A DNA stretch of 64,000 bases from Bradyrhizobium sp. CCGB01. Its GTDB lineage: Bacteria > Pseudomonadota > Alphaproteobacteria > Rhizobiales > Xanthobacteraceae. A model generated the notes under the pieces. The model saw nothing but the letters and a program-made list of their open reading frames with translations, did not search any database and was not told where the DNA came from. A program made the translations under genes and the position numbers. Location of the stretch: the NCBI RefSeq assembly GCF_024199795.1, contig NZ_JANADK010000001.1, positions 1,178,001 to 1,242,000 on the forward strand. The letters run 5' to 3'. Positions 25,449 to 36,520 of this stretch are shown here, in pieces; the first letter of the stretch is position 1, and every line of letters starts with the position of its first letter.

Positions 25449-25481
25449 TGGTCACCTCTAGAACGTAAGACGCCGTTTCTT

Positions 25482-25620
25482 CGCCTCTCCCCGCTTGCGG
25501 GGAGAGGCCGAAATTCAAGCGCAGCTTGAATTTCGGGTGAGGGGGACTCTCCGCGAGTCCAACTCTCACCATCCTCGCGGAGGCTCCCCCTCACCCCGAC
25601 CCTCTCCCCGCAAGCGGGGC
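25482..25620. repeat. Long palindromic repeat (CTCTCCCCGC family), copy 1
   Basis: An element of about 139 bases. The left edge has a CTCTCCCCGC/GCGGGGAGAG hairpin, and the right edge is CCCTCTCCCCGC. A GAAATTCAAGC/GCTTGAATTTC hairpin and a GGGGGACTCTCCGCGAG stretch complementary to the right half lie within. A close relative lies at 27554-27700. Confidence 0.85.
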
Positions 25621-25669
25621 GACGGAGGTCACCGCCGTTGCGGCGAGAGGCTGCGCCCAATATCCATCT

Positions 25670-26989
25670 TCAATGCGCCATCATCCGCGTCGGCAGCCAT
25701 GTTGCCAGCAGCGGGAACGCGATCAGGATCACGAGGCGCACGAGGTCCGTCGCCACGAACGGGATCACGCCCTTGAAGATCGTGGAGAAGGAGACGTCCT
25801 TCACCACGCTTTTGATGACGAAGACGTTCATGCCGACCGGCGGATGGATCAGGCCGAGCTCGACGGTCATGACGATGATGACGCCGAACCAGATCGGATC
25901 GAAGCCCAGATGGGTGATGACGGGGAAGATGATCGGCACGGTCAGGATGATCATCGCCATGGCGTCCATCAGGCAGCCGAGCACGAGATACATCACCATG
26001 ATCAGCGCCAGCACGCCGTAGGGGCCGAGGCCGAGCCCCGTGAGGAACTCGGTGACCTTCTGCGGCGTCTGCGTCACCGTGAGGAAATACCCGAAGATCA
26101 GGGCGCCGATCAGCACGGTAAACACGGCGGCCGCGGTGCGCGTCGCCTGCAGCAGCGAGGCCAGGATCTTCTCGCGGTCGAGCCGGCCCGTGACGACGCC
26201 GATGATGAAGGCGCCCGCGGCGCCGACGCCGCCGGCTTCGGTCGGCGTGAAGCGCGGCAGGAAGGGCAGGCCGTAGAGGCCGCCGATGACGAAGATGAAC
26301 AGCAGCACCGGCGCCCAGATGTCCTTGAGGCCGGCAAAGCGCTCGCGCCACGGCAGCACCTTGCCCTTGGGCAGGAAGTCCGGGCGGAAATAGCCGATCA
26401 GGAAGATCGTGATCATGTACATGGTCATCGCCAGCAGGCCCGGAATGATGCCGGCGATGAAGAGCTTTCCGATGTCCTGCTCGGTGATGATGCCGTAGAC
26501 CGCGAGCACGGTGGAGGGCGGCAGCATCGCGCCCAGCGTGCCGCCGGCCGCGATCACGCCCGTGGCGAACGACTGCGGATAGCCGAACCGGCGCATCTCG
26601 GGATAGGCCACGGCGGAGAAGGTCGCGGCGGTTGCGACGGAAGAGCCGCAGATCGCGGCAAAGCCGCCGCAGGCGCCGACCGTGGCGATGCCGAGCCCGC
26701 CGCGCAAATGCCCGACGAAACCGTTGGCGGCGCGGAACAGCTCGCGGCTCATGCCGGAATGGCTGACGAAGGAGCCCATCAGCAAAAACATCGGGATGAC
26801 GCCAAAGGTGTAGTCGGTGACCGTGCGCATCGAGGTCTGGCCGACCAGCTTCAGCGCCGCCGTCCCGTTGACGAGATAGGCGAAGCCGGAGACGCCGACG
26901 AGCCCCATGGCCATGCCGACCGGCACGCGCAGCAGCATCAGGACGAACAGGGAAACGAAGCCGATAACGGCGACGGCATCGGTGCTCAT
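25670..26989 (-). CDS. dctM: TRAP transporter large permease subunit DctM
   Basis: A 439-residue membrane protein with about 12 hydrophobic segments. It shows the DctM signatures VPVGMAMGLVGVSGF near the N-terminus, GACGGFAAICGSSVATAATFSAVAYPEM, and AAGGTLGAMLPPSTVLAVYGI. It forms the Na+-driven translocation channel of a tripartite transporter. Its start is two bases from the DctQ stop, so coupled expression is likely. The nearby feruloyl-CoA and pobA genes suggest an aromatic or phenylpropanoid acid substrate. Confidence 0.93.
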   Translation of the reverse strand: MSTDAVAVIGFVSLFVLMLLRVPVGMAMGLVGVSGFAYLVNGTAALKLVGQTSMRTVTDYTFGVIPMFLLMGSFVSHSGMSRELFRAANGFVGHLRGGLGIATVGACGGFAAICGSSVATAATFSAVAYPEMRRFGYPQSFATGVIAAGGTLGAMLPPSTVLAVYGIITEQDIGKLFIAGIIPGLLAMTMYMITIFLIGYFRPDFLPKGKVLPWRERFAGLKDIWAPVLLFIFVIGGLYGLPFLPRFTPTEAGGVGAAGAFIIGVVTGRLDREKILASLLQATRTAAAVFTVLIGALIFGYFLTVTQTPQKVTEFLTGLGLGPYGVLALIMVMYLVLGCLMDAMAMIILTVPIIFPVITHLGFDPIWFGVIIVMTVELGLIHPPVGMNVFVIKSVVKDVSFSTIFKGVIPFVATDLVRLVILIAFPLLATWLPTRMMAH

Positions 26990-26991
26990 GA

Positions 26992-27501
26992 TTACTCCGT
27001 CGCCTTCAGCTTGGGGTCATGCATGTCTTCGGGATGGAAGATCAATCGGTAGGTGCGGATCGCGATCAGCAGCACCGCGGAGACGTCGCCGATCCAGGCG
27101 ATCGCGAAGAACGGCCAGGTCGGCATGTGCATGTCGAAGGTCTGGACGTTGTCGTTGTAGGTGCCGCGTACCTTGTCGAACAGCGTCCAGGTCTGCACGG
27201 TCACGACGAACAGCAGCACCAGCGTCGCGAACACGTCGATCCAGCGCTGATAGCGCGGCCCGACATTGCCCCAGACGAGGTCAACCGTGATGTGGGTGCC
27301 GCGATAGGAGGTCGCGGCGATGCCCCAGAAGATGAGGATGCCGAGCAGCATGCGGCCGATGTCGAAACTGTCGGGGATCGAATAGTTCAGCGTGTTGCGC
27401 AGCAGCACCGACAGGAAGATGTCGAGCGCGACGATGCCAACGAAGCCGGCCGCGATCCATTCGATCGTGTCGATGATGCGGTCCATCCAGGAGCGCTTCA
27501 T
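26992..27501 (-). CDS. dctQ: TRAP transporter small permease subunit DctQ
   Basis: A 169-residue four-helix membrane protein (IAAGFVGIVALDIFLSVLLRN, MLLGILIFWGIAATSYRG, VFATLVLLFVVTVQTWTLF, FFAIAWIGDVSAVLLIAIRTYRLI) of the DctQ type. It bridges or stabilises DctM in TRAP transporters. It lies between dctP and dctM. A long repeat separates it from dctP. Confidence 0.9.
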   Translation of the reverse strand: MKRSWMDRIIDTIEWIAAGFVGIVALDIFLSVLLRNTLNYSIPDSFDIGRMLLGILIFWGIAATSYRGTHITVDLVWGNVGPRYQRWIDVFATLVLLFVVTVQTWTLFDKVRGTYNDNVQTFDMHMPTWPFFAIAWIGDVSAVLLIAIRTYRLIFHPEDMHDPKLKATE

Positions 27502-27553
27502 GGGAGTTTCCTACGTGATGTCATTCTCGCTCTCGACTCCAGCCGCGGTCCTT

Positions 27554-27700
27554 CGCCTCTCCCCGCTTGCGGGGAGAGGCCGGAATTCGCGCGCTAGCGC
27601 GGATTCCGGGTGAGGGGGACTCTCCGCGAGTCCATTTGTCAGTATCTTTGCGGAAGCAGCCCCTCACCCCGACCCTCTCCCCGTAAGAACGGGGCGAGGG
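27554..27700. repeat. Long palindromic repeat (CTCTCCCCGC family), copy 2
   Basis: A relative of the element at 25482-25620, with the same outer hairpins and GGGGGACTCTCCGCGAG core. It sits between dctP and dctQ inside the transporter unit, where its folded RNA could protect or attenuate transcripts. Confidence 0.85.
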
Positions 27701-27735
27701 GGAAGACGAGAGCCGGCCGCGGCCGCAGCTTGGCG

Positions 27736-30187
<2,452 letters not shown>

Positions 30188-30203
30188 GGCGGCACTCACG
30201 GTG

Positions 30204-30295
30204 CCGTAGGGTGGGCAAAGCGAAGCGTGCCCACCAGCGCTATCAGTTGTGTAAGATGGTGGGCACGGCGCTTTGCGCCTTTGCCCACCCTACGG
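30204..30295. repeat. GTAGGGTGGGCAAAG palindromic repeat, copy 1
   Basis: A 92-base element with perfect outer arms (CCGTAGGGTGGGCAAAG and its complement) and inner GTGCCCACC/GGTGGGCAC arms. A second copy lies at 40155-40249. Confidence 0.9.
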
Positions 30296-30409
30296 CATCG
30301 CGCAGCGTCTGCGTTTCAAACGCCCGCGCAAATCCCGTTTAAAACTTTGTAATTGATGCGTCCGTCACGTCCATCGCGTTCAATGCTGGCAACTCACCAG
30401 CAACGCGAG

Positions 30410-30835
30410 ATGCAGATGACCGACACCGACATCCCCGAGGGCTTCGAGCCGCTGTTCCGCAAGAGCCCGCTCACCGAGCCCTGGGAGCCGCTTTACGCCA
30501 AGAAGACCGACAAGGCCGTCATCATCGGCCTTCGCCTCGCCAGGCCGCATACCAACGGCCGCGGCCTGATCCATGGCGGCCTCATCGCCGCGCTCGCCGA
30601 CAACGCCATGGGCTATAGCTGCGCGCAGGCGACGGGCTGGACCACGTCTTTCGTGACGGTGTCACTCACGGTTGATTTCGTCGGCTCCGCCGAGATTGGC
30701 CAGTGGCTTGCGATCGAGAGCGACGTGATCAGGACCGGCAAGACGATCTGTTTCGCGCAGAGCCTCGCAAAGGCCGACGATGTCGTGATCGCGCGGGCGA
30801 GCGGCACGTTCCGGGTGGTGCCGAAGAAAGGGTAG
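30410..30835 (+). CDS. PaaI-type hotdog thioesterase
   Basis: A 141-residue hotdog-fold acyl-CoA thioesterase of the PaaI/YbgC-like group. The signature is TNGRGLIHGGLIAALADNAMGYSCAQATG, with the HGG loop and the following Asp. VSLTVDFVGSAEIGQWL forms the next strand. It probably hydrolyses aromatic or medium-chain CoA esters. Start codons at 30410 and 30416 are both possible, and neither has a strong ribosome-binding site. It is between pobA and a convergent LysR gene. Confidence 0.85.
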   Translation: MQMTDTDIPEGFEPLFRKSPLTEPWEPLYAKKTDKAVIIGLRLARPHTNGRGLIHGGLIAALADNAMGYSCAQATGWTTSFVTVSLTVDFVGSAEIGQWLAIESDVIRTGKTICFAQSLAKADDVVIARASGTFRVVPKKG

Positions 30836-30849
30836 CTCCGCTCTCTCGT

Positions 30850-30977
30850 GTCCCGGACGCGGTGCGGCACGAAGTGCCGCTCCGCAGAGCCGGGACCCAT
30901 CTATCGACTCGACCCTGGGCCGCTTTATGGGTCCCGGCTCTGCGCAGCAACGCTACGCGTTGCAGCGCGTCCGGGAC
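30850..30977. repeat. GTCCCGGACGC palindromic repeat
   Basis: A 128-base element bounded by GTCCCGGACGC and GCGTCCGGGAC, with inner CAGAGCCGGGACCCAT and ATGGGTCCCGGCTCTG arms. It fills the gap between convergent genes and may act as a terminator. Confidence 0.85.
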
Positions 30978-30984
30978 AAGAGCG

Positions 30985-31869
30985 TCACCCGAACCGCCAC
31001 TCCGCCGTCTCCACCACGAGATCGATGAACGCGCGCACCTTGGCCGAGAGCAGGCGCGATGTCGGATAGACGATGTGGATCGGCAGCGCCGGCTGCTCGT
31101 ATTTGGCCAGCACGATCTTGAGCCGCCCGCGCTTCAGGCCCTCGGCGGCCTGATAGGCCAGCACGCGCGTCACGCCGCCGCCGGCTTCGGCATATTGCAA
31201 GGCTACGTCGGCGCTGTTGCTGGTGAAGCGCGGAGATAGGGCCACCTCGATATCGCGGCCGTCCTGCGCGAAGCGCCAGCTGGCCGATGGGCCGAATGCT
31301 ATGGTCTGGTGCGCGAGCAATTCCTCCGGCGTCTTCGGTTCGCCATGACGCTTGAGATAGCCGGATGTTGCCACCACGATTCGCCGCATCTCGCCGACCT
31401 GGCGCGCGACCAGTGAGGAATCGGCGAGATGGCCGATGCGGACGGCGGCGTCGACGGCGTCTTCCACGAGATTGACGAGGTGATCCGACAGCCTGAGCTC
31501 GCAGGCGACCTCGGGATAGCGTTTGAGGTAGGCCGTCATCACCGGCCCGACATGGAGCCGGCCGAAGCCGACCGGGGCCGACACCACCAGCCGCCCGCTC
31601 GGCCGGTTGCGCTCCTCCCGCGCGGAGCCGTCGGCCTCCTCGACATCGGCGAGGATGCGGCGGGCGCGCTCCAGATAGCGCGTGCCGACGTCGGTCAATC
31701 TGACCTGCCGGGTGGTCCGTTGCAGCAGCCGCGCGCCGAGATGGTCCTCTAGCGCCGCGATCAGCCGCGTCACCGCCGAAGGCGACAGCCGCAGCTTGCG
31801 TGCCGCCGGCGCAAAGCCGCGCAGATCGGCGACGGTGACGAAGACGTGCATGGCCTCGAGGCGGTCCAT
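30985..31869 (-). CDS. LysR family transcriptional regulator
   Basis: A 294-residue regulator. The N-terminal helix-turn-helix is MDRLEAMHVFVTVADLRGFAPAARKLRLSPSAVTRLIAALEDHLGARLLQRTTRQVRLTDVG-like and canonical. A substrate-binding domain of the CrgA/DhcR-like subgroup follows (GRLVVSAPVGFGRLHVGP). The start at 31869 is chosen by family alignment. It is divergent from the flavin-binding gene at 31992, which is the most likely target, and an ATTGC-N7-GCAAT site lies between them. Confidence 0.92.
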   Translation of the reverse strand: MDRLEAMHVFVTVADLRGFAPAARKLRLSPSAVTRLIAALEDHLGARLLQRTTRQVRLTDVGTRYLERARRILADVEEADGSAREERNRPSGRLVVSAPVGFGRLHVGPVMTAYLKRYPEVACELRLSDHLVNLVEDAVDAAVRIGHLADSSLVARQVGEMRRIVVATSGYLKRHGEPKTPEELLAHQTIAFGPSASWRFAQDGRDIEVALSPRFTSNSADVALQYAEAGGGVTRVLAYQAAEGLKRGRLKIVLAKYEQPALPIHIVYPTSRLLSAKVRAFIDLVVETAEWRFG

Positions 31870-31875
31870 CGCATT

Positions 31876-31892
31876 ATTGCATATACCGCAAT
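31876..31892. promoter_or_regulatory. ATTGC-N7-GCAAT LysR-box candidate
   Basis: A perfect five-base inverted repeat with a T-N11-A core, seven bases upstream of the LysR start and about 100 bases upstream of the divergent gene. This is the usual position for LysR autoregulation. Confidence 0.5.
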
Positions 31893-31991
31893 GATGAAGT
31901 GTCAAGCGGCCAGATTGTTTTAAGCGCTGGAAGGTCCACTTTAGAGAGCGAAAAGACGCAGAGATGCGCCGGGATTCCAGGAGATATTCCG

Positions 31992-32615
31992 ATGACGGCA
32001 ACTCACACCTACGCCAGCGATGTGGCCTTCACGCCGGCGGTGAAATCGATCCAGACCCGAAAGGGGTCACGCGAAGGCTATGCTATCGCCGAGCAGCGCG
32101 GCTGGCGCACCGAGGTCGATGAGAACCTCGCGGCGTTCCTGGCTGATGCCAACAGTTTTTACTTCGCCACCGCCGCGGCCGATGGCCAGCCCTACATCCA
32201 GCATCGTGGCGGCCCGAAGGGCTTTCTGAAGGTGCTGGACAAGCAGACCTTGGCCTTCACGGACTACGCCGGCAACCGGCAATACATCACGCAGGGGAAC
32301 CTGTCGGAGAATCCAAAGGCCTACATCTTCGTGATGGACTACGCCCATCGCCGCCGGGTGAAGATCTGGGGTGAGGCGCGCGTGGTCGAGGACGACGAGG
32401 CGATGACGACGGCCCTGATGCCGAAAGGCTACCGCGCGCGGCCGGAGCAGGTGATCCTGTTCAAGATCACGGCGTGGGACACCAATTGCCCGCAGCACAT
32501 CCCGCAGAAGTTCGATGCAGCGGATGTCGCAGCGGCGCTGGCGGCAAGGGATGCGCGGATTGCGGAGCTCGAGGCGGAGCTGGCGGCGTTGAAGGGGGAG
32601 AAGGCGGCGACATAA
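31992..32615 (+). CDS. Pyridoxamine 5'-phosphate oxidase-like flavin-binding protein
   Basis: A 207-residue split-barrel FMN-binding protein. The core is FLADANSFYFATAAADGQPYIQHRGGPKGFLKVLDKQTLAFTDYAGNRQYITQGNLSENPKAYIF-like. A C-terminal coiled helix follows (AALAARDARIAELEAELAALKGE). It is not PdxH itself, lacking its usual context and length. An oxidoreductase or flavin-reductase role is likely. The start at 31992 follows CCAGGAGATATTCCG. It is divergent from the LysR regulator. Confidence 0.87.
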   Translation: MTATHTYASDVAFTPAVKSIQTRKGSREGYAIAEQRGWRTEVDENLAAFLADANSFYFATAAADGQPYIQHRGGPKGFLKVLDKQTLAFTDYAGNRQYITQGNLSENPKAYIFVMDYAHRRRVKIWGEARVVEDDEAMTTALMPKGYRARPEQVILFKITAWDTNCPQHIPQKFDAADVAAALAARDARIAELEAELAALKGEKAAT

Positions 32616-32626
32616 GCCGCTGCTTG

Positions 32627-32791
32627 CTTACCCTCCCCTGGAGGGGGAGGGTCGATCGCGCGCAGCGCGAGCGGGGTGGGGTGATCTCTCCACTCGGGCG
32701 CTGTTGGATGTGGAGAGACTTTCACCCCACCCCGTCTCACATTTCGCTGCGCTCCATGTGAGCCGACCCTCCCCCTCCAGGGGAGGGTAAG
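32627..32791. repeat. CTTACCCTCCCC long inverted repeat, left copy
   Basis: A 165-base element with perfect outer arms (CTTACCCTCCCCTGGAGG and complement). Asymmetric inner hairpins are a GATCGCGCGCAGCGCGAGC side and a CTCACATTTCGCTGCG side. A relative in opposite orientation lies at 37045-37206. Confidence 0.9.
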
Positions 32792-32796
32792 ACAAA

Positions 32797-33528
32797 TTAC
32801 AGCCCGCTCGCGCCCTCATGCTGGAAGCCGAGATAGCTGGCTGCCACGCGCTCGTTCGCCGCGATGTCGCTGGCCTTGCCGCTGAGCACGAACTCGCCGA
32901 GCTCCATCACATAGGCCTGGTCCGCGATCTTCAACGCGGCCTGCGCGTTCTGCTCGACCAGCAGCACGGAGACGCCGCTGGCGCGCAGCTCGGTGACGAT
33001 CCGGAAGATGTCGGCGACGATGATCGGCGCGAGGCCGAGGCTGGGCTCGTCCAGCATCAGCAGTTTCGGCTCGCCCATCAGCGCGCGGCCCATCGCGAGC
33101 ATCTGCTGCTCGCCACCGGAGAGCGTGCCGGCCAACTGCTTGCGCCGCTCCTTCAGCCGCGGAAACAGCGTGTAAACGCGCTCCATCGAGGCTTTCGCCT
33201 TGCTTCTCTCGATGCGGAAGGCCCCCAGCTCGAGATTGTCCTCGACATTCATGGTCACGAACAATTCGCGGTGCTCGGGAACGAGGCCGAGCCCCATCGC
33301 GACGCGGTCCTCGATGTCGAGCCGTGACAGATCCTGGCCTGCGAAGGTGACGCGGCCCTTCAGCGGCAGGATACCCATGATGGCCGACAGCAGCGTGGTC
33401 TTGCCGGCGCCATTGGCGCCGACGATGGTCACGATCTGGTTGGCGCCGACCTCGAGCGAGACCGAGCGCACGGCCTCGACCTTGCCATAGGCGACATGCG
33501 CGTCGGTGACGGACAACAGCGCGCTCAT
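32797..33528 (-). CDS. livF: Liv-type ABC transporter ATP-binding protein LivF
   Basis: A 243-residue ATPase. Walker A is GANGAGKTT, the signature LSGGEQQMLAMGRAL, and Walker B LLMLDEPSLGLAP, all of the LivF subgroup. It energises uptake with the fused permease-ATPase encoded immediately upstream, whose gene it overlaps by four bases. The cluster has no binding-protein gene. Its position next to phenylpropanoid genes and a MarR regulator suggests an aromatic substrate rather than amino acids. Confidence 0.92.
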   Translation of the reverse strand: MSALLSVTDAHVAYGKVEAVRSVSLEVGANQIVTIVGANGAGKTTLLSAIMGILPLKGRVTFAGQDLSRLDIEDRVAMGLGLVPEHRELFVTMNVEDNLELGAFRIERSKAKASMERVYTLFPRLKERRKQLAGTLSGGEQQMLAMGRALMGEPKLLMLDEPSLGLAPIIVADIFRIVTELRASGVSVLLVEQNAQAALKIADQAYVMELGEFVLSGKASDIAANERVAASYLGFQHEGASGL

Positions 33529-35294
33529 GCCGCCACTCCGAGATAGGCCTTGATCACTTCGGGGTTGGTCTTGATCGTGGCGGGCGTGCCTTCCGCGATC
33601 TTGGTGCCGAAATCCAGCACCACGATGCGGTCGGCGAGGTTCATCACGAAGCCCATGTCGTGCTCGACCAGCAGCACGCTCATGCCGCCGTCGCGCAATT
33701 CGCGCAGCAGCGCGGCCAGCCGCTGCTTCTCCATGTGGCGCAGGCCGGCGGCCGGCTCGTCGAGCAGCAGCAGCATCGGGTCGACGCAGAGCGCGCGGGC
33801 GATCTCGACGATGCGCTGCTGGCCCAGCGAGAGCGAGCCTGCGAGCTGATGCATCTGCTCGGCGAGGCCCACGCGCTCGATCTGGCGGGCGGCCTCCGCG
33901 AGCAGCCTGGCTTCATCGGCACGGTCGAGCCGCAGCATCGAGGAGATCGGCCCCGCATGGCCGCGCAGATGTGCGCCGATCGCGACGTTCTCCAGCACGG
34001 TCATGTCGGGGACGAGCTTCACATGCTGGAAGGTGCGGGAGATGCCGAGCTTGACGATCTCCTGCGGTGGCGCCCTGTCGACCTTCTTGCCGAGCACCGA
34101 GATCGAGCCCGATGTCGCCGACAGCACGCCGGTGATCAGGTTGAACGTCGTGCTCTTGCCGGCGCCGTTCGGCCCGATCAGCGCGACGATCTCGCGGGCC
34201 TGCACGTCGAAGGAGACGTTGTTGACCGCGATAACGCCGCCGAACTGTTTTCGCGCTTTCTCGACCTGGAGCAGCACGCCGTCTTGTCCGGACAGGCGGG
34301 TGCGCTGCTCCAGTTTCAGCGAGGTGTCCGGCTTCCTGCCACCGGTGCGTTCGGGCAGGAACGACATCAGCCAGGGCCAGACGCCGCCGGGCGCGAGTTG
34401 CAGCAGCGCCACCAGCATGATGCCGAACACGATGGTCTCGACCTGCCCGGAGCCCGGCAGGATCAGCGGCAGATAGCTCTGCAGCACCTCCTTCAGGACC
34501 ACGACGATCGCAGCGCCCAGCACGCCGCCCCAGACATAACCGGCGCCGCCGACCACGGCGATGAAGAGATATTCGATGCCGGCCTGCGCGCCGAACGGCG
34601 TCGGGTTCACGGCGCGCTGAAGGTGCGCGTAGAGCCAGCCGGAGAGGCCGGCGAGCACGGCGGCATGGATGAACACCAGGAGCTTGGCGCGCGGCGTGTG
34701 GACGCCGAACGCCTCGGCCGCGACGTGACCGCGGCGCAGCGCGCGAATGGCGCGGCCGGTGCGGGAGTCCAGCAGGTTCATCGTCAGCAAGGCCGAGAGG
34801 ATCACGGCAACCCAGATCGCGTAATAGATCGAGCCGGGCGAGAGCATCTTGAACGCGCCGATCGACAGCGGCGGGATCGCCGAGATGCCGTCGTTCCTCC
34901 CGAGGAATTCCAGCTTGCTGAAGAGATAGAACAGGCCAAGTCCCCAGGCGAGCGTGCCGAGCGGCAGATAGTGTCCGGAGAGACGGACGGTCACCAGCCC
35001 GAGCAGCACCGCCAACGATCCGCTGACGAGCAGCGACAGCGGCAGGGTCAGCCACGGCGACAGGCCATAGGCCGTCGACAGCACCGCGGTGGTGTAGGCG
35101 CCGAAGCCGACGAAAGCTGCTTGTCCAAAAGAGGTCAGGCCGCCGACGCCGGTCAGCAGCACGAGGCCCATCGCGACGAGGGCGGCGAGGCCGATATTGT
35201 CGAGCAGCACGATCCAGAACGGCGGCATGCCCGGGACAAACGGGATCGCCGCCATGAGAAGCGCGAAGACGAGGATGGGAAGCCGGCTCTGCAT
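33525..35294 (-). CDS. Fused Liv-type permease (LivM) and ATP-binding protein (LivG)
   Basis: A 589-residue fusion. Residues 1-310 are a LivM permease with about ten hydrophobic segments and SFGQAAFVGFGAYT near 55. A polar linker covers about 315-340. Residues 340-589 are a LivG ATPase with Walker A GPNGAGKST at 374-382, LSLGQQRIVEIARAL as signature and LLLLDEPAAGL as Walker B. Separate LivM and LivG proteins are more usual, and the other Liv cluster in this window has them split. The frame is continuous through the junction, so this is a real fusion. Confidence 0.93.
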   Translation of the reverse strand: MQSRLPILVFALLMAAIPFVPGMPPFWIVLLDNIGLAALVAMGLVLLTGVGGLTSFGQAAFVGFGAYTTAVLSTAYGLSPWLTLPLSLLVSGSLAVLLGLVTVRLSGHYLPLGTLAWGLGLFYLFSKLEFLGRNDGISAIPPLSIGAFKMLSPGSIYYAIWVAVILSALLTMNLLDSRTGRAIRALRRGHVAAEAFGVHTPRAKLLVFIHAAVLAGLSGWLYAHLQRAVNPTPFGAQAGIEYLFIAVVGGAGYVWGGVLGAAIVVVLKEVLQSYLPLILPGSGQVETIVFGIMLVALLQLAPGGVWPWLMSFLPERTGGRKPDTSLKLEQRTRLSGQDGVLLQVEKARKQFGGVIAVNNVSFDVQAREIVALIGPNGAGKSTTFNLITGVLSATSGSISVLGKKVDRAPPQEIVKLGISRTFQHVKLVPDMTVLENVAIGAHLRGHAGPISSMLRLDRADEARLLAEAARQIERVGLAEQMHQLAGSLSLGQQRIVEIARALCVDPMLLLLDEPAAGLRHMEKQRLAALLRELRDGGMSVLLVEHDMGFVMNLADRIVVLDFGTKIAEGTPATIKTNPEVIKAYLGVAA

Positions 35295-35301
35295 CTTGGC
35301 G

Positions 35302-36342
35302 TCAGTCCTTCTCTTCCTCGACCGCGGGCGCGGCGAGCGAGCGCAGCAGCAGCACGGGAATCAGCAGCATGAAAACGATCACCTCCTTGTAGTTGGAGGC
35401 ATAGAAGGACGAGAACGCCTCGACGATGCCGACGACCAGCGCCGCGACGGCGGTCAGGGGATAGCTGACGAGGCCGCCGATGATCGCGGCGACGAAACCC
35501 TTGAGGCCGATCAGGAAGCCCGAGTCGTAATAAAGCGTCGTGATCGGCACGATCATGATGCCCGACAGCGCGCCGATCACGGACGCCAGCAGGAAGGCGA
35601 TCTGGCCGGACAGCGTGGTGCGGATGCCGGCAAGGCGGGCGCCGAGCCGGTTCACGGCGGTCGCGCGCAGCGCCTTGCCGTAGAGCGTCAGGCCGAAGAA
35701 CAGCCAGAGCCCGACGATGAAGGCGGCGGTAATGGCATAGACGGTGATGCTCTGGCCGGTGAAGCGCAGCGCGCCGGCGGTGAAGGAGCCGGACAGCACG
35801 GCAGGTCCGCGCTGGCCTTCGGCGCCGAAGAACAAGAGGCCCAGTCCCTGAAGCGCGAGATGGACGCCCACCGAGGCGATCAGCAGCACCAGCACCGAAG
35901 TGTGCGCCAGCGGCTGGAACGCGATGCGGTAGAGATACAGACCGATCATCGCGACGATCACCAGCGACAGCGCGATGCAGACCGCCACCGGGGGCTTCTG
36001 GCTGGCGAAGTAGACCGTCAGCGCCAGCACGATGGCCGGCAGCACGATGTTGGCGACGAGGCTGCGTACGATCAGGCGCCCGTGCAGCGCCTTGCGCGCC
36101 ACGAACAGGTCGAAGGCGAAGGCGCCGATGCCGAGGGCCAGCGCCAGCTTGGCCGTGCCCGGCATCTGGCCCGCGGCCAGCGAGGCATAGGTCAGCGCGC
36201 CGTAGGTGACGAATTCGCCCTGGGGGATCAGGATCACGCGGGTGACGGCGAACACCAGCACCAGCGCCAGGCCGAGCAGCGCATAGATCGCGCCATTGGT
36301 GATGCCGTCCTGTACCAGGAACAGCATGATGGTGGTATTCAA
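35302..36342 (-). CDS. livH: Liv-type ABC transporter permease LivH
   Basis: A 346-residue inner-membrane permease with the LivH start (FLVQDGITNGAIYALLGLALVLVFAVTRVILIPQGEF). It is longer than the common length of about 290 owing to extra residues in the first half, including a charged loop around FVARKALHGRLIV. It is first in the operon and seven bases from the fused permease-ATPase. The divergent MarR gene and the intervening palindrome suggest repression relieved by a pathway metabolite. Confidence 0.92.
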   Translation of the reverse strand: MNTTIMLFLVQDGITNGAIYALLGLALVLVFAVTRVILIPQGEFVTYGALTYASLAAGQMPGTAKLALALGIGAFAFDLFVARKALHGRLIVRSLVANIVLPAIVLALTVYFASQKPPVAVCIALSLVIVAMIGLYLYRIAFQPLAHTSVLVLLIASVGVHLALQGLGLLFFGAEGQRGPAVLSGSFTAGALRFTGQSITVYAITAAFIVGLWLFFGLTLYGKALRATAVNRLGARLAGIRTTLSGQIAFLLASVIGALSGIMIVPITTLYYDSGFLIGLKGFVAAIIGGLVSYPLTAVAALVVGIVEAFSSFYASNYKEVIVFMLLIPVLLLRSLAAPAVEEEKD

Positions 36343-36427
36343 GACCGGACGCTCCCCCTCAAAAATCCGGACCCGTCCCCCCGATTGTGGTGGACGGTCC
36401 GCTCACAGCCATTGAAAAACGCTGACG

Positions 36428-36461
36428 ATATTTGATATGGTCCATAACAATTATCAAATAT
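36428..36461. promoter_or_regulatory. ATATTTGATA / TATCAAATAT inverted repeat, candidate MarR operator
   Basis: Ten-base perfect arms are separated by 14 bases in the 178-base divergent region between livH and marR. The AT-rich character and spacing fit a MarR dimer site or paired half-sites controlling both genes. Confidence 0.6.
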
Positions 36462-36520
36462 AATCTCAAGGGTGGCGGAACGACCCGCCCCGAATTTAGC
36501 GGGATCACGAGCACGTGGCG

